Made by a program: the position numbers and the translations under genes | Shown here: positions 7,007 to 15,492 of the stretch, piece after piece | Layout of the letters: the number at the start of each line of letters is the position of its first letter | Position numbering within the stretch: the stretch's first letter is position 1 | Assembly (NCBI RefSeq): GCF_001648775.1 | Contig: NZ_LVEJ01000038.1 | Span: 1-37,008, forward strand | From: Pseudomonas fluorescens | GTDB taxonomy: Bacteria > Pseudomonadota > Gammaproteobacteria > Pseudomonadales > Pseudomonadaceae | Length of the DNA: 37,008 nucleotides | Direction of reading: 5' to 3' | The notes under the pieces: generated by a model | The model's input: only the letters and a program-made list of their open reading frames with translations | Told to the model about the DNA's origin: nothing | Databases searched by the model: none

Positions 7007-7231
7007 GATGTAACTCCCTTGTGTCGCTTAAAAGGAGCCATCACCCTCTCGCTACCAAACGATGGGTGGCGGCCATGCACAGGTTGGTAGACCGGGACAC
7101 AAGGAAAACCGGCGCGCTCGAAAGCGCCCTGCGCATGACCACCATAAAAGCCAGACGAAGACTTTCGCCAATAGTGAAATTGCGCACCTTGTATACACGG
7201 GCTACCAAACCCGATCACTGCTATTCAGTGA
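7007..7231 (-). promoter_or_regulatory. Structured 5' leader of the DUF6124 gene
   Basis: On the minus strand this region can form nested stems. CCTTGTGTC (+ 7096-7104) is the exact complement of GACACAAGG (+ 7017-7025), whose last bases AAGG open the ribosome-binding site AAGGGAG. Enclosed by that stem is CTACCAA/TTGGTAG (7084-7090 with 7052-7058). A local CTCCTT (7032-7037) could pair with the same ribosome-binding site as an alternative. Further upstream are GGCGC/GCGCC (7111-7115 with 7124-7128), CGGG/CCCG around 7201-7214, and TCACTG/CAGTGA (7215-7220 with 7226-7231). Two mutually exclusive partners for one binding site suggest regulated translation, as in a riboswitch or RNA thermometer. 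From memory, similar leaders recur before DUF6124 genes. No ligand is known to me. Confidence 0.55.
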
Positions 7232-7500
7232 CCGAACCACAATAGAACCCGCATCCGAGGCGCACAAGCCGGCGGATTCTGGCGTAGTCGTAGGCAACGG
7301 CGCAAGGCGTTGTAGCCTGTTGGAAGTATTTCGGAACGCTTTTAAACGGCTCGTTGAGATGGGCAGTTTTCTGAAACCTGAACACCTCGAAAACGTTCGA
7401 TCCAGCCGTTGAACCAACGCGCAAGTTTGGAGGTTAAGTCGATTTCGCCGGCCTGGCAGTAGAAGCTGGTTACTGTTTTTGTTCCTGCTTTCTTGAATCA
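7232..7500. other. Gene-free interval upstream of the leader
   Basis: No gene that I can support. Minus-strand frames of up to ~100 codons exist but show no family likeness and no convincing ribosome-binding site. The transcription start of the DUF6124 leader presumably lies in or just right of 7231; I see no clear -35/-10 pair. Confidence 0.4.
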
Positions 7501-8061
7501 TCAATTCGCCAGCGAAATCAGCATGTCTATCACATTGATCGGCACATAAATCAACGTAATCGCCACATACGCTTTACGCGTCCGAGCCAAAAACGCGCCA
7601 ATCGGCAACACAATCATAATCACATCCAGCACGCCCCAAATTGCCACGGGCGAAGCCTGAAACAACGTGACATTGACGATCAGCCCCAGGCACAGATACG
7701 CGGACAGCGACAGCAATGCATAGCGCCCATCCTGTTCGAAATACACGCGCAAACCGTTCTGCTCATCCTCACTGCGGCTCGGCAGCAACAACGCCGCCGT
7801 GACGAACAGCGACAGTGTCAGCATCACCAACAGTAGAAATTCGAGAAACGAGAAGCTCTGTTTCACCGTCGACAGTGCGTTAACCGCCCACCAGAATTCC
7901 AGCTGCGTGGTAAACAGCATCACCGCCCAGACCAGTGCCACCCAATCTGGCTTGGCGACGCGGCGGATGCGGAATACCGTCAGTGCGCCGAGCAGCAGGC
8001 GGGTGACGGAGAGCCCGAGGATCATCGAGAGCACGGTGGCGACGATTGGGAAGTTGCTCAT
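7501..8061 (-). CDS. Multi-pass inner-membrane protein of unknown function
   Basis: 186 residues; the ATG follows GAGAGG on the minus strand. Five or six hydrophobic segments are visible: FPIVATVLSMILGLSVTRLL at the N-terminus, then WVALVWAVMLFTTQLEFWW, FLEFLLLVMLTLSLFVTAAL, YALLSLSAYLCLGLIVNVTL, a segment ending in VLPIGAFLA, and VAITLIYVPINVIDMLISLA. The only clearly polar stretch is SRSEDEQNGLRVYFEQDGR near the middle. I recognise no transporter or enzyme motif. It is convergent with nothing and lies ~190 bases from the divergent gene at 8252. Small integral membrane proteins of this layout are often annotated simply as hypothetical in Pseudomonas. Confidence 0.75.
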   Translation of the reverse strand: MSNFPIVATVLSMILGLSVTRLLLGALTVFRIRRVAKPDWVALVWAVMLFTTQLEFWWAVNALSTVKQSFSFLEFLLLVMLTLSLFVTAALLLPSRSEDEQNGLRVYFEQDGRYALLSLSAYLCLGLIVNVTLFQASPVAIWGVLDVIMIVLPIGAFLARTRKAYVAITLIYVPINVIDMLISLAN

Positions 8062-8251
8062 CTTGCCTCTCGTGAACTCGGTTTTGGCTGTAAGGGTGTT
8101 TTGGGCAGACCAGGTGGGGCGGGAAGGGGCGTCAAACGCGGCTGTGCGGTTGGGTTGGCAGAAATCGGCATCGGATTCTTGCTGTGCTGAAGCAATGGAT
8201 TAGGATGCCCGAAGGCTGGAATGGATCTTCTCGACTAAGGATGCGTTGTTT

Positions 8252-8617
8252 ATGCAATCTGCTTTTTCGCAAATCACCGAACGCTTGAACAACCGCCGCT
8301 TTTCCGTGGCGAACAATGCTCAGGGGTTGTCCGATGCGCGCACGGTGTTTCACTACTTCGTCGATGGCACGGCGGTTTGGGGGACTTACGCGGGTGGGCA
8401 TATTCGCCTGGGCAACCAGGTTGGCCGGGTGACCGGGCCTGACAGTATCGAGCTGCTTTATCAGTGCATCACCACGGATGGCGAGATTCGCGCGGGTTGG
8501 TCGCAGGGCGTGGTGGGGGTTGATGAGGCGGGGCGGACGACGTTGCGGTTTGTGTGGGGTTGGTTGTCGGGGGCGGAGGGTGGCGGGGAATCGAGTTATG
8601 TTGAGGTTGTTGCGTAG
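8252..8617 (+). CDS. Small conserved protein, beta-rich, function unknown
   Basis: 121 residues. ATG 8252 is preferred over an in-frame TTG at 8246 because AAGGA lies ~10 bases upstream of the ATG. The sequence alternates short strands and turns: NNRRFSVANNAQG...DARTVFHYFVDGTAVWGTY then AGGHIRLGNQVGRV, TDGEIRAGWSQ, TLRFVWGWLSG. It resembles short proteins that databases label N-acetylglutamate synthase without good reason; nothing here suggests acetyltransferase activity. The repeated aromatic Y/W-x-G pattern would suit a small beta-barrel such as a lipocalin-like fold. Cytoplasmic by sequence. It faces the TetR gene at 8756 across a nested hairpin. Confidence 0.7.
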   Translation: MQSAFSQITERLNNRRFSVANNAQGLSDARTVFHYFVDGTAVWGTYAGGHIRLGNQVGRVTGPDSIELLYQCITTDGEIRAGWSQGVVGVDEAGRTTLRFVWGWLSGAEGGGESSYVEVVA

Positions 8618-8666
8618 CGCTTAAGGTTTACTGTTGGTCAGCATTGCTTTCTTCCGGATAGCAAAA

Positions 8667-8720
8667 CGCCCAAGGGTTTGGCGTGTCCTGGATGGTTAGG
8701 ACCGCGTACTGCCTTGGGCG
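8667..8720. terminator. Nested hairpin between convergent genes
   Basis: CGCCCAAGG (8667-8675) pairs perfectly with CCTTGGGCG (8712-8720). Inside the loop GTCCT (8685-8689) pairs with AGGAC (8698-8702). The structure lies between two converging genes, so a bidirectional terminator is the simplest reading. There is no long T-run on either side. Confidence 0.5.
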
Positions 8721-8755
8721 AGATGGGAGCAGATTAAGTGGGGGCAATGTAGGCG

Positions 8756-9370
8756 TCAACTCTTCGCCATCACATCCCACGTCCGCATCACCTGCGTAAT
8801 CGCTGCATCAATGCTCTCGATCGGCGTGTCATCCCGAGCCAGGATGGAAATCCCCTGCAGGAAACTGTCGAACACCGTCGCCATCGCGGCTGCGTTCGTG
8901 TCGTTCGCTAACAGCCCTTCACTCACACCCCGCTCGACGCACGCCACAATCCCAGCACGGGTTCGAGCGCGGGACTGGGTGAGGGCTTCGACGACGCCGG
9001 CATTGTCCGGACTCGGGGCGCTCATGACGCCGAGGGTGACCATGCAGCCTTTCGGGTGGCCGTCGTCGCATTGCATGCGTGCTGACTGGCGCAGTGCGGT
9101 TTCGATGGCTTGGCGTGGCGGCAGGGTTTCGTCCCACAGGCATTCGGTGACCTGGGCGAAGGTCGCCAAGTAACGCTGCACGCATTCGTCGAACAAGGCT
9201 TCTTTGGAGCCGAACGCGGCGTAGAAGCTGGGGGCGGAGATGCCGCCGCCCAGTTCAGCCTTCAACAGGGCGAGGGATGTCGAGTCGTAGCCGTGTTGCC
9301 AGAACAATTGCATGGCCTGGTCGACGGCGTCGTCGCGATCGAATGCGCGGGGGCGGCCGGTTCTGGCCAT
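8756..9370 (-). CDS. TetR-family repressor of the adjacent efflux gene
   Basis: 204 residues, starting at the minus-strand ATG 9370, which has GAGGAG just upstream; an in-frame ATG 19 codons earlier lacks one and would run through the operator. The N-terminus MARTGRPRAFDRDDAVDQAM with FWQHGYDSTSLALLKAELGG and SAPSFYAAFGSKEALF is the TetR DNA-binding helix-turn-helix (residues ~8-55). The rest is the helical ligand/dimer domain. It is divergent from the MFS transporter at 9502, the standard layout of a drug-responsive repressor and its pump, with paired repeats in between (9407-9474). The inducer is unknown. Confidence 0.88.
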   Translation of the reverse strand: MARTGRPRAFDRDDAVDQAMQLFWQHGYDSTSLALLKAELGGGISAPSFYAAFGSKEALFDECVQRYLATFAQVTECLWDETLPPRQAIETALRQSARMQCDDGHPKGCMVTLGVMSAPSPDNAGVVEALTQSRARTRAGIVACVERGVSEGLLANDTNAAAMATVFDSFLQGISILARDDTPIESIDAAITQVMRTWDVMAKS

Positions 9371-9406
9371 AGCGAAAACTCCTCGGAAAGTGATTTGAAT
9401 ACTAGT

Positions 9407-9474
9407 CGATACATAAGTCGTTGACAACGGGCCTCGGCTGCCGCCAGTATTTTATATCGATCGGTACGCAAGTC
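9407..9474. promoter_or_regulatory. Promoter/operator between TetR and MFS genes
   Basis: CGATACATAAGTC (9407-9419) and CGGTACGCAAGTC (9462-9474) are direct repeats matching at 10 of 13 positions. A perfect TTGACA (-35) at 9421-9426 directly follows the first. The second overlaps a near-palindrome TATCGATCGGTA (9455-9466). A -10 such as CAGTAT at 9445-9450 would be 18 bases from the -35. A repressor on both repeats would cover the promoter of the pump gene and the start region of its own gene. Confidence 0.5.
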
Positions 9475-9501
9475 TGAATTTCCAAACTCAAGGAGTTTCC
9501 C

Positions 9502-10719
9502 GTGACACCTTCATTGACTCTAACGGCGGCGCCCAAACGCCTGCCCATCGGCGCGCTGCTGGCGCTGGCCATGACCGGTTTTATCTGCATCGTCACCGAA
9601 ACCCTGCCCGCCGGGCTGTTGCCGCTGATCAGCGAAGGCTTGGCGATTTCGCCTTCGATGGCCGGGCAGATGGTCACCGCGTATGCGCTGGGCTCGGTGC
9701 TGGCGGTGATCCCGATGACCATTGCCACGCGCGGCTGGCGTCGACGCAATGTGTTGTTGCTGACCATCGTTGGTTTTCTGCTGTTCAACTCGATCACGGC
9801 GTTGTCGTCGCACTATGGCGTGACGCTGGTGGCGCGCTTCTTTGCGGGGGTGGCGGCAGGGTTGGCGTGGAGTTTGTTGGCCGGTTATGCACGGCGAATG
9901 GTCGAGCCGGATCAGCAGGGCAAGGCGTTGGCGCTGGCCATGGTCGGTACGCCGATTGCCTTGTCACTGGGCGTGCCGCTCGGCACTTGGCTGGGTGGCC
10001 TGGTCGGTTGGCGCACGACGTTCGGGTTGATGTCGGCCCTGACCCTGATGCTGATCGTTTGGGTGTTGGTGAAGGTGCCGGATTATCCGCCGCAGCCTGC
10101 GCATCAGCGTCTGTCGTTGCGCCGCGTGTTGATCACGCCGGGTGTGCGGCCGGTGTTGGCGGTGGTGATCAGTTGGATGCTGGCGCACAACATTCTCTAC
10201 ACCTACATCGCGCCGTTTGTGGCGCCGGCAGGGCTGGCGGATCGCGTCGATCTGGTGTTGTTGGTGTTTGGTCTCGCGGCGTTGGCGGGGATCTGGCTGA
10301 CGGCGAAATTGGTTGAGCCGCTGTTGCGCAAGACCGTGCTGGTGAGCCTGGCCACGTTTGCATTGGTATGCGTAGTGTTTGGTTTCCTGGGGCGTGTGCC
10401 GGAGGTGATTTATCTGGGCGTGTGGGTGTGGGGATTGAGTTTTGGCGGTGCGGCTACGCTGTTGCAGACGGCGCTGGCGGATGCGGCGGGGGACGGCGCG
10501 GATGTTGCGTTGTCGTTGAATGTGGTGGCGTGGAATAGTGCGATTGCTGGCAGCGGGGTGGTTGGCGGTGTGCTGCTGGATCGATGGGGGGTTGCCGCTT
10601 TCCCATGGGCGATGATGGTGTTGGTGGCGGTCGGTTTTGTGATCGCCTGGAGTGCTCGGGGGCACGGGTTCAGAGCGGGGCCGCGTGGGGCAGGAGCGGC
10701 TGCCGTGGTTGGGCACTGA
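9502..10719 (+). CDS. MFS transporter, DHA1-type efflux permease
   Basis: 405 residues from GTG 9502, with AAGGAG at 9490-9495. Twelve hydrophobic segments can be traced, starting LPIGALLALAMTGFICIV with TETLPAGLLPLISEGL after it, a pattern of the AraJ/sugar-efflux branch of DHA1. The loop between segments 2 and 3 carries a degenerate motif A (ATRGWRRRNVLL). Segment 5 has GTPIALSLGVPLGTWLGG, a motif-C-like antiporter sequence. Such proteins export drugs or metabolites by proton antiport across the inner membrane. It is divergent from a TetR gene that very likely represses it. Codon use shifts to more G-rich toward the 3' end, but the frame is intact and the length normal. The substrate is unknown. 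Confidence 0.88.
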   Translation: MTPSLTLTAAPKRLPIGALLALAMTGFICIVTETLPAGLLPLISEGLAISPSMAGQMVTAYALGSVLAVIPMTIATRGWRRRNVLLLTIVGFLLFNSITALSSHYGVTLVARFFAGVAAGLAWSLLAGYARRMVEPDQQGKALALAMVGTPIALSLGVPLGTWLGGLVGWRTTFGLMSALTLMLIVWVLVKVPDYPPQPAHQRLSLRRVLITPGVRPVLAVVISWMLAHNILYTYIAPFVAPAGLADRVDLVLLVFGLAALAGIWLTAKLVEPLLRKTVLVSLATFALVCVVFGFLGRVPEVIYLGVWVWGLSFGGAATLLQTALADAAGDGADVALSLNVVAWNSAIAGSGVVGGVLLDRWGVAAFPWAMMVLVAVGFVIAWSARGHGFRAGPRGAGAAAVVGH

Positions 10720-10896
10720 GGTGCTCGCTCGGAAGATGACGGTGGTGCGTCAGGTCAATGTGTTTGTGATGTGCTGACGTCATCGTCGGCAGGCCAACTC
10801 CCACAGTGTTTTGCGGGTAAGCCAAAATCTCCGGCCGATCATCCCGCGCGCCTGGCGTGTGAACTTTTTACTAATAACGTTCGGTTTGTGCTGTTT

Positions 10897-10924
10897 GCGG
10901 TTGTCGTCACTTGGCGACAACCGC
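10897..10924. other. Strong hairpin upstream of the LprI-like gene
   Basis: GCGGTTGTCG, loop TCACTTGG, CGACAACCGC forms a perfect 10-pair stem. It lies between the MFS gene and the secreted protein at 10955 and could end MFS transcription, although no T-run follows. Bases 10720-10896 contain only a degraded REP-like patch near 10782-10820 (GGCAGGCCAACTCCCACAG). Confidence 0.55.
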
Positions 10925-10954
10925 TTCTAACAACACGACGATGGCGTTTATCAG

Positions 10955-11359
10955 ATGAACTCATGGAGTTTTGTATTGCTTGCCTGCGCGTTCGCTCAGG
11001 CGTGGGGTGCCGACCCGGAAGCGGCAGAATGCGATGTGTCCGGCAGTAGTGTGCGCCAGACTGCGCAGTGCATGGATCGCCTCGTGATGCAAAAGCGAGA
11101 AGTCATTGAGCGCCTGTACACGGCCTCGCTCGCAAGAATCCCCAATAGCGTGGATGACCAGCGCTCTATCCGTCAGCAGTTTCAGCAAGAGCATGCCGCA
11201 TGGCGCAAGTACGTGGACGAGCACTGTAGTTTTTATGCCGGGGTATCGGAGGGGGCCAGTGCCTGGATAAGCCTTGCCGAGCTGCGTTGCCAGATCAACG
11301 AACTGGATGCCCGGATAGTCTTTTTGCAAAACATCCCATGGAATCCGGAGCGTTACTGA
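10955..11359 (+). CDS. LprI/DUF1311-like secreted protein
   Basis: 134 residues with a short signal peptide (MNSWSFVLLACAFAQAWGAD), so it should be periplasmic. The mature part has the LprI-like layout: an early cysteine pair (AAECDVSGSSVRQTAQC), a long helix, then EHAAWRKYVDEHCSFY and a final LAELRCQINELDARI. Four conserved cysteines would form two disulfides. The family was named after a mycobacterial lysozyme inhibitor, but most members are uncharacterised, so inhibition of lysozyme is only a possibility. The ribosome-binding site is weak. The gene stands between the MFS gene and the large autotransporter. Confidence 0.75.
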   Translation: MNSWSFVLLACAFAQAWGADPEAAECDVSGSSVRQTAQCMDRLVMQKREVIERLYTASLARIPNSVDDQRSIRQQFQQEHAAWRKYVDEHCSFYAGVSEGASAWISLAELRCQINELDARIVFLQNIPWNPERY

Positions 11360-11516
11360 TCAGGCGGCGATAAGTCTGTTCAGGTCATTCCTGCCTCCGC
11401 CTTCTCCAAGTCTGAAAATACCAACTAAGGTCTATATCGGTTAACCAAAACTGAATAGTCATTTGGTGTTGCCGGCCGTCCGCCCGCGATGGAGAACGCC
11501 AGACAAGGAGGTTGTC

Positions 11517-14500
11517 ATGCAAGGCACTTGCGACCATTCCCCAAAAGGCTTTGCCCCGCAGCTGCTTCGCCGCGCCATATGGGTCGCCATGGCCAACGCC
11601 CTGGCACTGGCAGACGCCCAGGCGGCGTGCGGGCCGTTGGCTGTCGGTACCTACAATGTTTCGCAAACCTGTACGCCCGCTGCCACTGTCGATGCCTCGA
11701 TCAGTACTCAATCGGGCACTGCCATCACCACCACGGCCGGCTCTTCGCTGCTGGTGCGCGGCAACAACAGCAACTCGACGTTGACCCTCAATGGCACCAC
11801 GGTCAACAGCACCCCGCCGACCGCCGCCAATGCGGTGTTTTCCAACGTAATCGGCAGCAGCGGCAACGCGACACTGACGGTCGATGGCGGCACCAACACG
11901 GTCAACCTTGGCGGCAGCGGACTGGATGCCATGGCGATCACCAATGCTGGCAGCGGTGTGTCGACGTTCTCGGTCAGTTCCGGCACCACGCTGAACATTC
12001 TCAATACCGTGGTCGGCAACGAACACGACGGCATCGACGTGAATGCCAGTGGCGGCGGCGCGATCAACGTCTCGCATCAGGGCAACGGCCAGATTACCTT
12101 GCTCGGCGGGAACGGCATCTGGACCAAAGCCACGGGCAGCGGCGACACCACTGTCAACGTCGGCGCCGGGGTCAGCATTCTGGTCAATAACGATGATGCG
12201 CTGTCGGCGGGCCTGCCGATCATCGACGATACCTTGCCCACCGCCGGTATCGGTAACCACGCCGGCGTCCACACCCGCGCGGTCAACGGCAACACTACGC
12301 TGGTCAACGCCGCCACCGTCCAGGCCATTGGCATGAATGCGTTTGGCCTCTTCACTGAAGGCGGCGCCGGCAATACCCGCTTGACCAACAGCGGAACGCT
12401 CAGCACCGATGGCCTCAACGGCTTCGGCATTCGCGCGTTCTCCTCGGTGGGCAGCATCGACATCGTCAACAACGGCGCCATCACCACCACCGGCGGCGCC
12501 GCGCACGGTATCTATGCCAATGACAACGTCGGTGCGACCGGTTCGATCAGCATCGAGAACAACGCCACCCTCAATGTCGGAAGCACGGCGAATGCTGCTG
12601 GCTCGCGGGCGATTTACATCATCAAGCGTGGCACTGGCGACGCCACTGTCACCGGCAGTGGCGATCTCAATGTGTTCGGTGGCGTGAACACCACGCGGGC
12701 CTACGGCATCATCGTCAGCGCCGAGAACAACAACGTCCTGATCGATTACTCCGGCAACATTTTCGCCAGTGGTTTTGGTGCGGGCGGCATTCGGGTCGAT
12801 TCGACCGGCGGCAACGTCCGGGTCGATTACTCCGGCAGCCGCATTGAAACGATGAACAGCAACGCCAACGGCATTTATGCCTCGACGCAAGCGCCAACCG
12901 GCACGGTGGACGTCAATGCCAGTGGCACCCTCATCACTCATTCCAACGCCGGCTCGGGCGATGGCACGGGCATCGGCTCTTTTGGCATTCAGGCGCTGAC
13001 GCTGGGCGGCAACGTCGGGGTGACGTTCACCGGGCCGCTGATTGACGTCAACGGCCAGGGCGCGGCGATTCTGGCGGGTAACGCCTTCAATTCCGGCTCG
13101 GGGCTGGGCACGCTCAGTGTCAGCAACAGCGGCGAATTGATCGCTCGCGGCGATCAGCAGCGCGGCATTCGCACGTTGTCTGCCAGCGGTGCGCAGACCA
13201 TTGTCAACAGCGGGCCGATTCAAACGCAGGGCGCCAGCAACAGTCAGGGGATTCTCGCCGAAGCCTCCGGTGCCGCCAGTGTTTCGGTGACCAACAGCGG
13301 GGCGATCACCGCGAAGGGCACCGGCTCATCGGCGATTGCTGCGTTGAGCGAGGGCGGCACGGTCACGGTCAGCAACACTGCAGCGCTGCAGGGCGGGCGC
13401 GCGGACAGCAGCGGCGTCGCACTCGGCGGCGCCACGCAGACGCTGAACAACGCTGGCGCGATCAGCGCGCTCAGCGATGCCGCCGTGCGCGCCGATGCGA
13501 CCACGCCGGGGACGAATTTCACCCTCAACAACACCGGGCAGATGACCGGTTCGGTGAATGCCGTCAGCGCAGCCAGCGCCGTGACCAATAGCGGCACCTG
13601 GACGCTGCGCAATTTCAGCGACACGACAGGCAGCGGCGTGCGCGATACCTGGGGCGTTGCGACCAGCAATCTGGGGGCATCGGGCAGCAACAGCATCGAT
13701 AACAGTGGAGTGATCACACTGGCGGCGCAACCGGCGACGGGCATCAACAGTTTCAATACCAGCGGCGCCTATTTGCCGTTGGGGCAAGCGGCGAATACCC
13801 CGACGCCGGGCGGCGCGGTGCAGGGGCAATTACTCGGTGTGAATCGCTTCACCCACAGTGGCACTCTCGACCTCGCCGGCGGCAGCAACACTGTCGGCAA
13901 TGTGTTGTTGATCAGCGGCGCAAGCACTGCCGGCACCGACGGCGGCGGGGTGTTCGTAGCCAATGGCGGCCGGGTGTTGCTCAACAGCACCTTGAACGAA
14001 GGCGGGGTAAACAGTCGCTCTGACATGCTGCTGGTGGACTCGACCACCACCGTCAACAACCGCGCGGCAGGGCTGGTCGTGACCAATGTCGGCGGGCAGG
14101 GCGACTTGACTCAGGGCAACGGCATTGCCGTGGTCGAACTGCTCAACAAAACCGAGGGGGCGAGCGACCCGAACGCCTTCCAATTGGCCCGGCGAGTGGT
14201 CGCCGGGCCCTATGAATATCGTCTGCAACAAGGCGCGGAGGACGGCAGTGGCAAAGACACCTGGTACCTGCGTTCGGACGCCCTGACGCCGGACGATCCG
14301 CCGGGTCCTGATCCCGATCCAGCACCCACGCCGAACTATCGCCCGGAAGTCTCACTCTACGGCGCAGTCCCGGCGCTGGCGCTGGTGTATGGCCGGACGA
14401 TGGTCGACACCTTGCACGAACGGGTGGGCGAAGAACGCCTGAACGCCGGCGACCCGTTGCCCAAAGAAGACCAGTCGACTCTGGCGCCGTCCATGGGCTG

Positions 14501-15335
14501 GGGCAGGGTGATCTACCGCAGCGGCAAGCAGGACGGCGATCGCAAAAACGCCCTCGGCAAAAGCCCTGAATACAACTACGACCTGACGGCCTTTCAGGTC
14601 GGCACCGACCTGTACCGCAAAGTCCGCGCCGACGGCAGTCATGAGCAAGCGGGGATCTCATTATCGGCCGGCACTATCAACGCCGGCGTCAGCCATTACA
14701 CCCGCCGTGCGGCCGGCGAAGACACCTTGCGCGCTTACGGTTTGGGTGCGTACTGGACGCACTTCGGCCCCTCCGGCTGGTATCTGGACGGCGTGCTGCA
14801 GGTCAATCGCTTCGACATCGAAGCCAAACCCAACGACCTCGAAAAACTCAAGACCCACGGCTGGGGCTACACCGCCTCGCTGGAAAACGGCTACCCGTAC
14901 GAAGTCGACAAAAACTGGTACGTCGAACCGCAAATACAGGCGATCTACAGCTACGTCGACCTCGACAGCAGCGACGACGTCGGCGCGAACGTGCGCTTCA
15001 AAGACGTCGACTCATTGATTGGCCGACTCGGCGTGCGCATTGCCAGGGACTGGGACACCGAAGGCGTCGACAACAGCCAGCGGCGCACCAACGGCTGGAT
15101 CCGGCCGAGCGTGTGGCATGAGTTCAAGGGCAAACCGAAGACCGAGTTTTCCTCGGAGTCGGGTTATATCCCGTTTAAATCGGACATCCAGGGGACGTGG
15201 GGCGAGGTGAATCTGGGGGTGGATTATCAGGCCAACCGGCGTACGACGTTTACGGCCTCGGCGGGGTATCGGCAGGGGTTTGATGGGGACAGCCATGGGT
15301 ATGACGCGATGTTGGGGTTCAAGATTGATTTTTAG
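11517..15335 (+). CDS. Large autotransporter with repeat passenger
   Basis: 1272 residues. The frame is open from 11463, but ATG 11517 directly follows AAGGAGG. The N-terminus is a long signal region ending IWVAMANALALADAQA, then AACGPLAVG. Residues ~40-900 are a threonine/asparagine/glycine-rich passenger with many repeats of the type NSGxI, VNNGAITTTGG and ISVSNSGEL, as expected for a right-handed beta-helix. At ~927 comes a Pro/Asp hinge (DDPPGPDPDPAPTP). Residues ~990-1272 form the 12-strand outer-membrane barrel, ending MLGFKIDF with the terminal Phe needed for BAM insertion. It should be displayed on the surface, perhaps in adhesion. There is no visible protease triad. The gene is monocistronic by context. 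Function of the passenger is unknown. Confidence 0.9.
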   Translation: MQGTCDHSPKGFAPQLLRRAIWVAMANALALADAQAACGPLAVGTYNVSQTCTPAATVDASISTQSGTAITTTAGSSLLVRGNNSNSTLTLNGTTVNSTPPTAANAVFSNVIGSSGNATLTVDGGTNTVNLGGSGLDAMAITNAGSGVSTFSVSSGTTLNILNTVVGNEHDGIDVNASGGGAINVSHQGNGQITLLGGNGIWTKATGSGDTTVNVGAGVSILVNNDDALSAGLPIIDDTLPTAGIGNHAGVHTRAVNGNTTLVNAATVQAIGMNAFGLFTEGGAGNTRLTNSGTLSTDGLNGFGIRAFSSVGSIDIVNNGAITTTGGAAHGIYANDNVGATGSISIENNATLNVGSTANAAGSRAIYIIKRGTGDATVTGSGDLNVFGGVNTTRAYGIIVSAENNNVLIDYSGNIFASGFGAGGIRVDSTGGNVRVDYSGSRIETMNSNANGIYASTQAPTGTVDVNASGTLITHSNAGSGDGTGIGSFGIQALTLGGNVGVTFTGPLIDVNGQGAAILAGNAFNSGSGLGTLSVSNSGELIARGDQQRGIRTLSASGAQTIVNSGPIQTQGASNSQGILAEASGAASVSVTNSGAITAKGTGSSAIAALSEGGTVTVSNTAALQGGRADSSGVALGGATQTLNNAGAISALSDAAVRADATTPGTNFTLNNTGQMTGSVNAVSAASAVTNSGTWTLRNFSDTTGSGVRDTWGVATSNLGASGSNSIDNSGVITLAAQPATGINSFNTSGAYLPLGQAANTPTPGGAVQGQLLGVNRFTHSGTLDLAGGSNTVGNVLLISGASTAGTDGGGVFVANGGRVLLNSTLNEGGVNSRSDMLLVDSTTTVNNRAAGLVVTNVGGQGDLTQGNGIAVVELLNKTEGASDPNAFQLARRVVAGPYEYRLQQGAEDGSGKDTWYLRSDALTPDDPPGPDPDPAPTPNYRPEVSLYGAVPALALVYGRTMVDTLHERVGEERLNAGDPLPKEDQSTLAPSMGWGRVIYRSGKQDGDRKNALGKSPEYNYDLTAFQVGTDLYRKVRADGSHEQAGISLSAGTINAGVSHYTRRAAGEDTLRAYGLGAYWTHFGPSGWYLDGVLQVNRFDIEAKPNDLEKLKTHGWGYTASLENGYPYEVDKNWYVEPQIQAIYSYVDLDSSDDVGANVRFKDVDSLIGRLGVRIARDWDTEGVDNSQRRTNGWIRPSVWHEFKGKPKTEFSSESGYIPFKSDIQGTWGEVNLGVDYQANRRTTFTASAGYRQGFDGDSHGYDAMLGFKIDF

Positions 15336-15420
15336 GAGGAGGGGGATTCGTCAGTGTTCGACGAGAAGATTCGTCTTTTGGAAAGGTTTTCTGGGCAGGA
15401 GTAGAACAAGAGTCGATTAG

Positions 15421-15467
15421 ATCCTCTTCGTCGCCAAGACGGTGCAAGCTTCGCGGACGGAGAGGAT
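15421..15467. other. Long-loop hairpin between convergent genes
   Basis: ATCCTCT (15421-15427) and AGAGGAT (15461-15467) are exact complements across a 33-base loop. The element lies between the autotransporter and the convergent secreted protein gene. It may be a shared terminator, but no T-run supports this firmly. Confidence 0.35.
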
Positions 15468-15492
15468 TTATCAAATCGCAAGATACGTTTTT

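Noticed and set aside
6805..7218. A 137-codon minus-strand frame through the DUF6124 leader and into the gene in another frame
   Set aside because: It overlaps the recognised gene out of frame and has no good ribosome-binding site. The leader is better explained as structured RNA, although a short leader peptide cannot be excluded.
11385..13223. A 612-codon minus-strand frame opposite the large autotransporter
   Set aside because: It mirrors the repeats of the passenger; Arg/Ala/Asp-rich with no family likeness.
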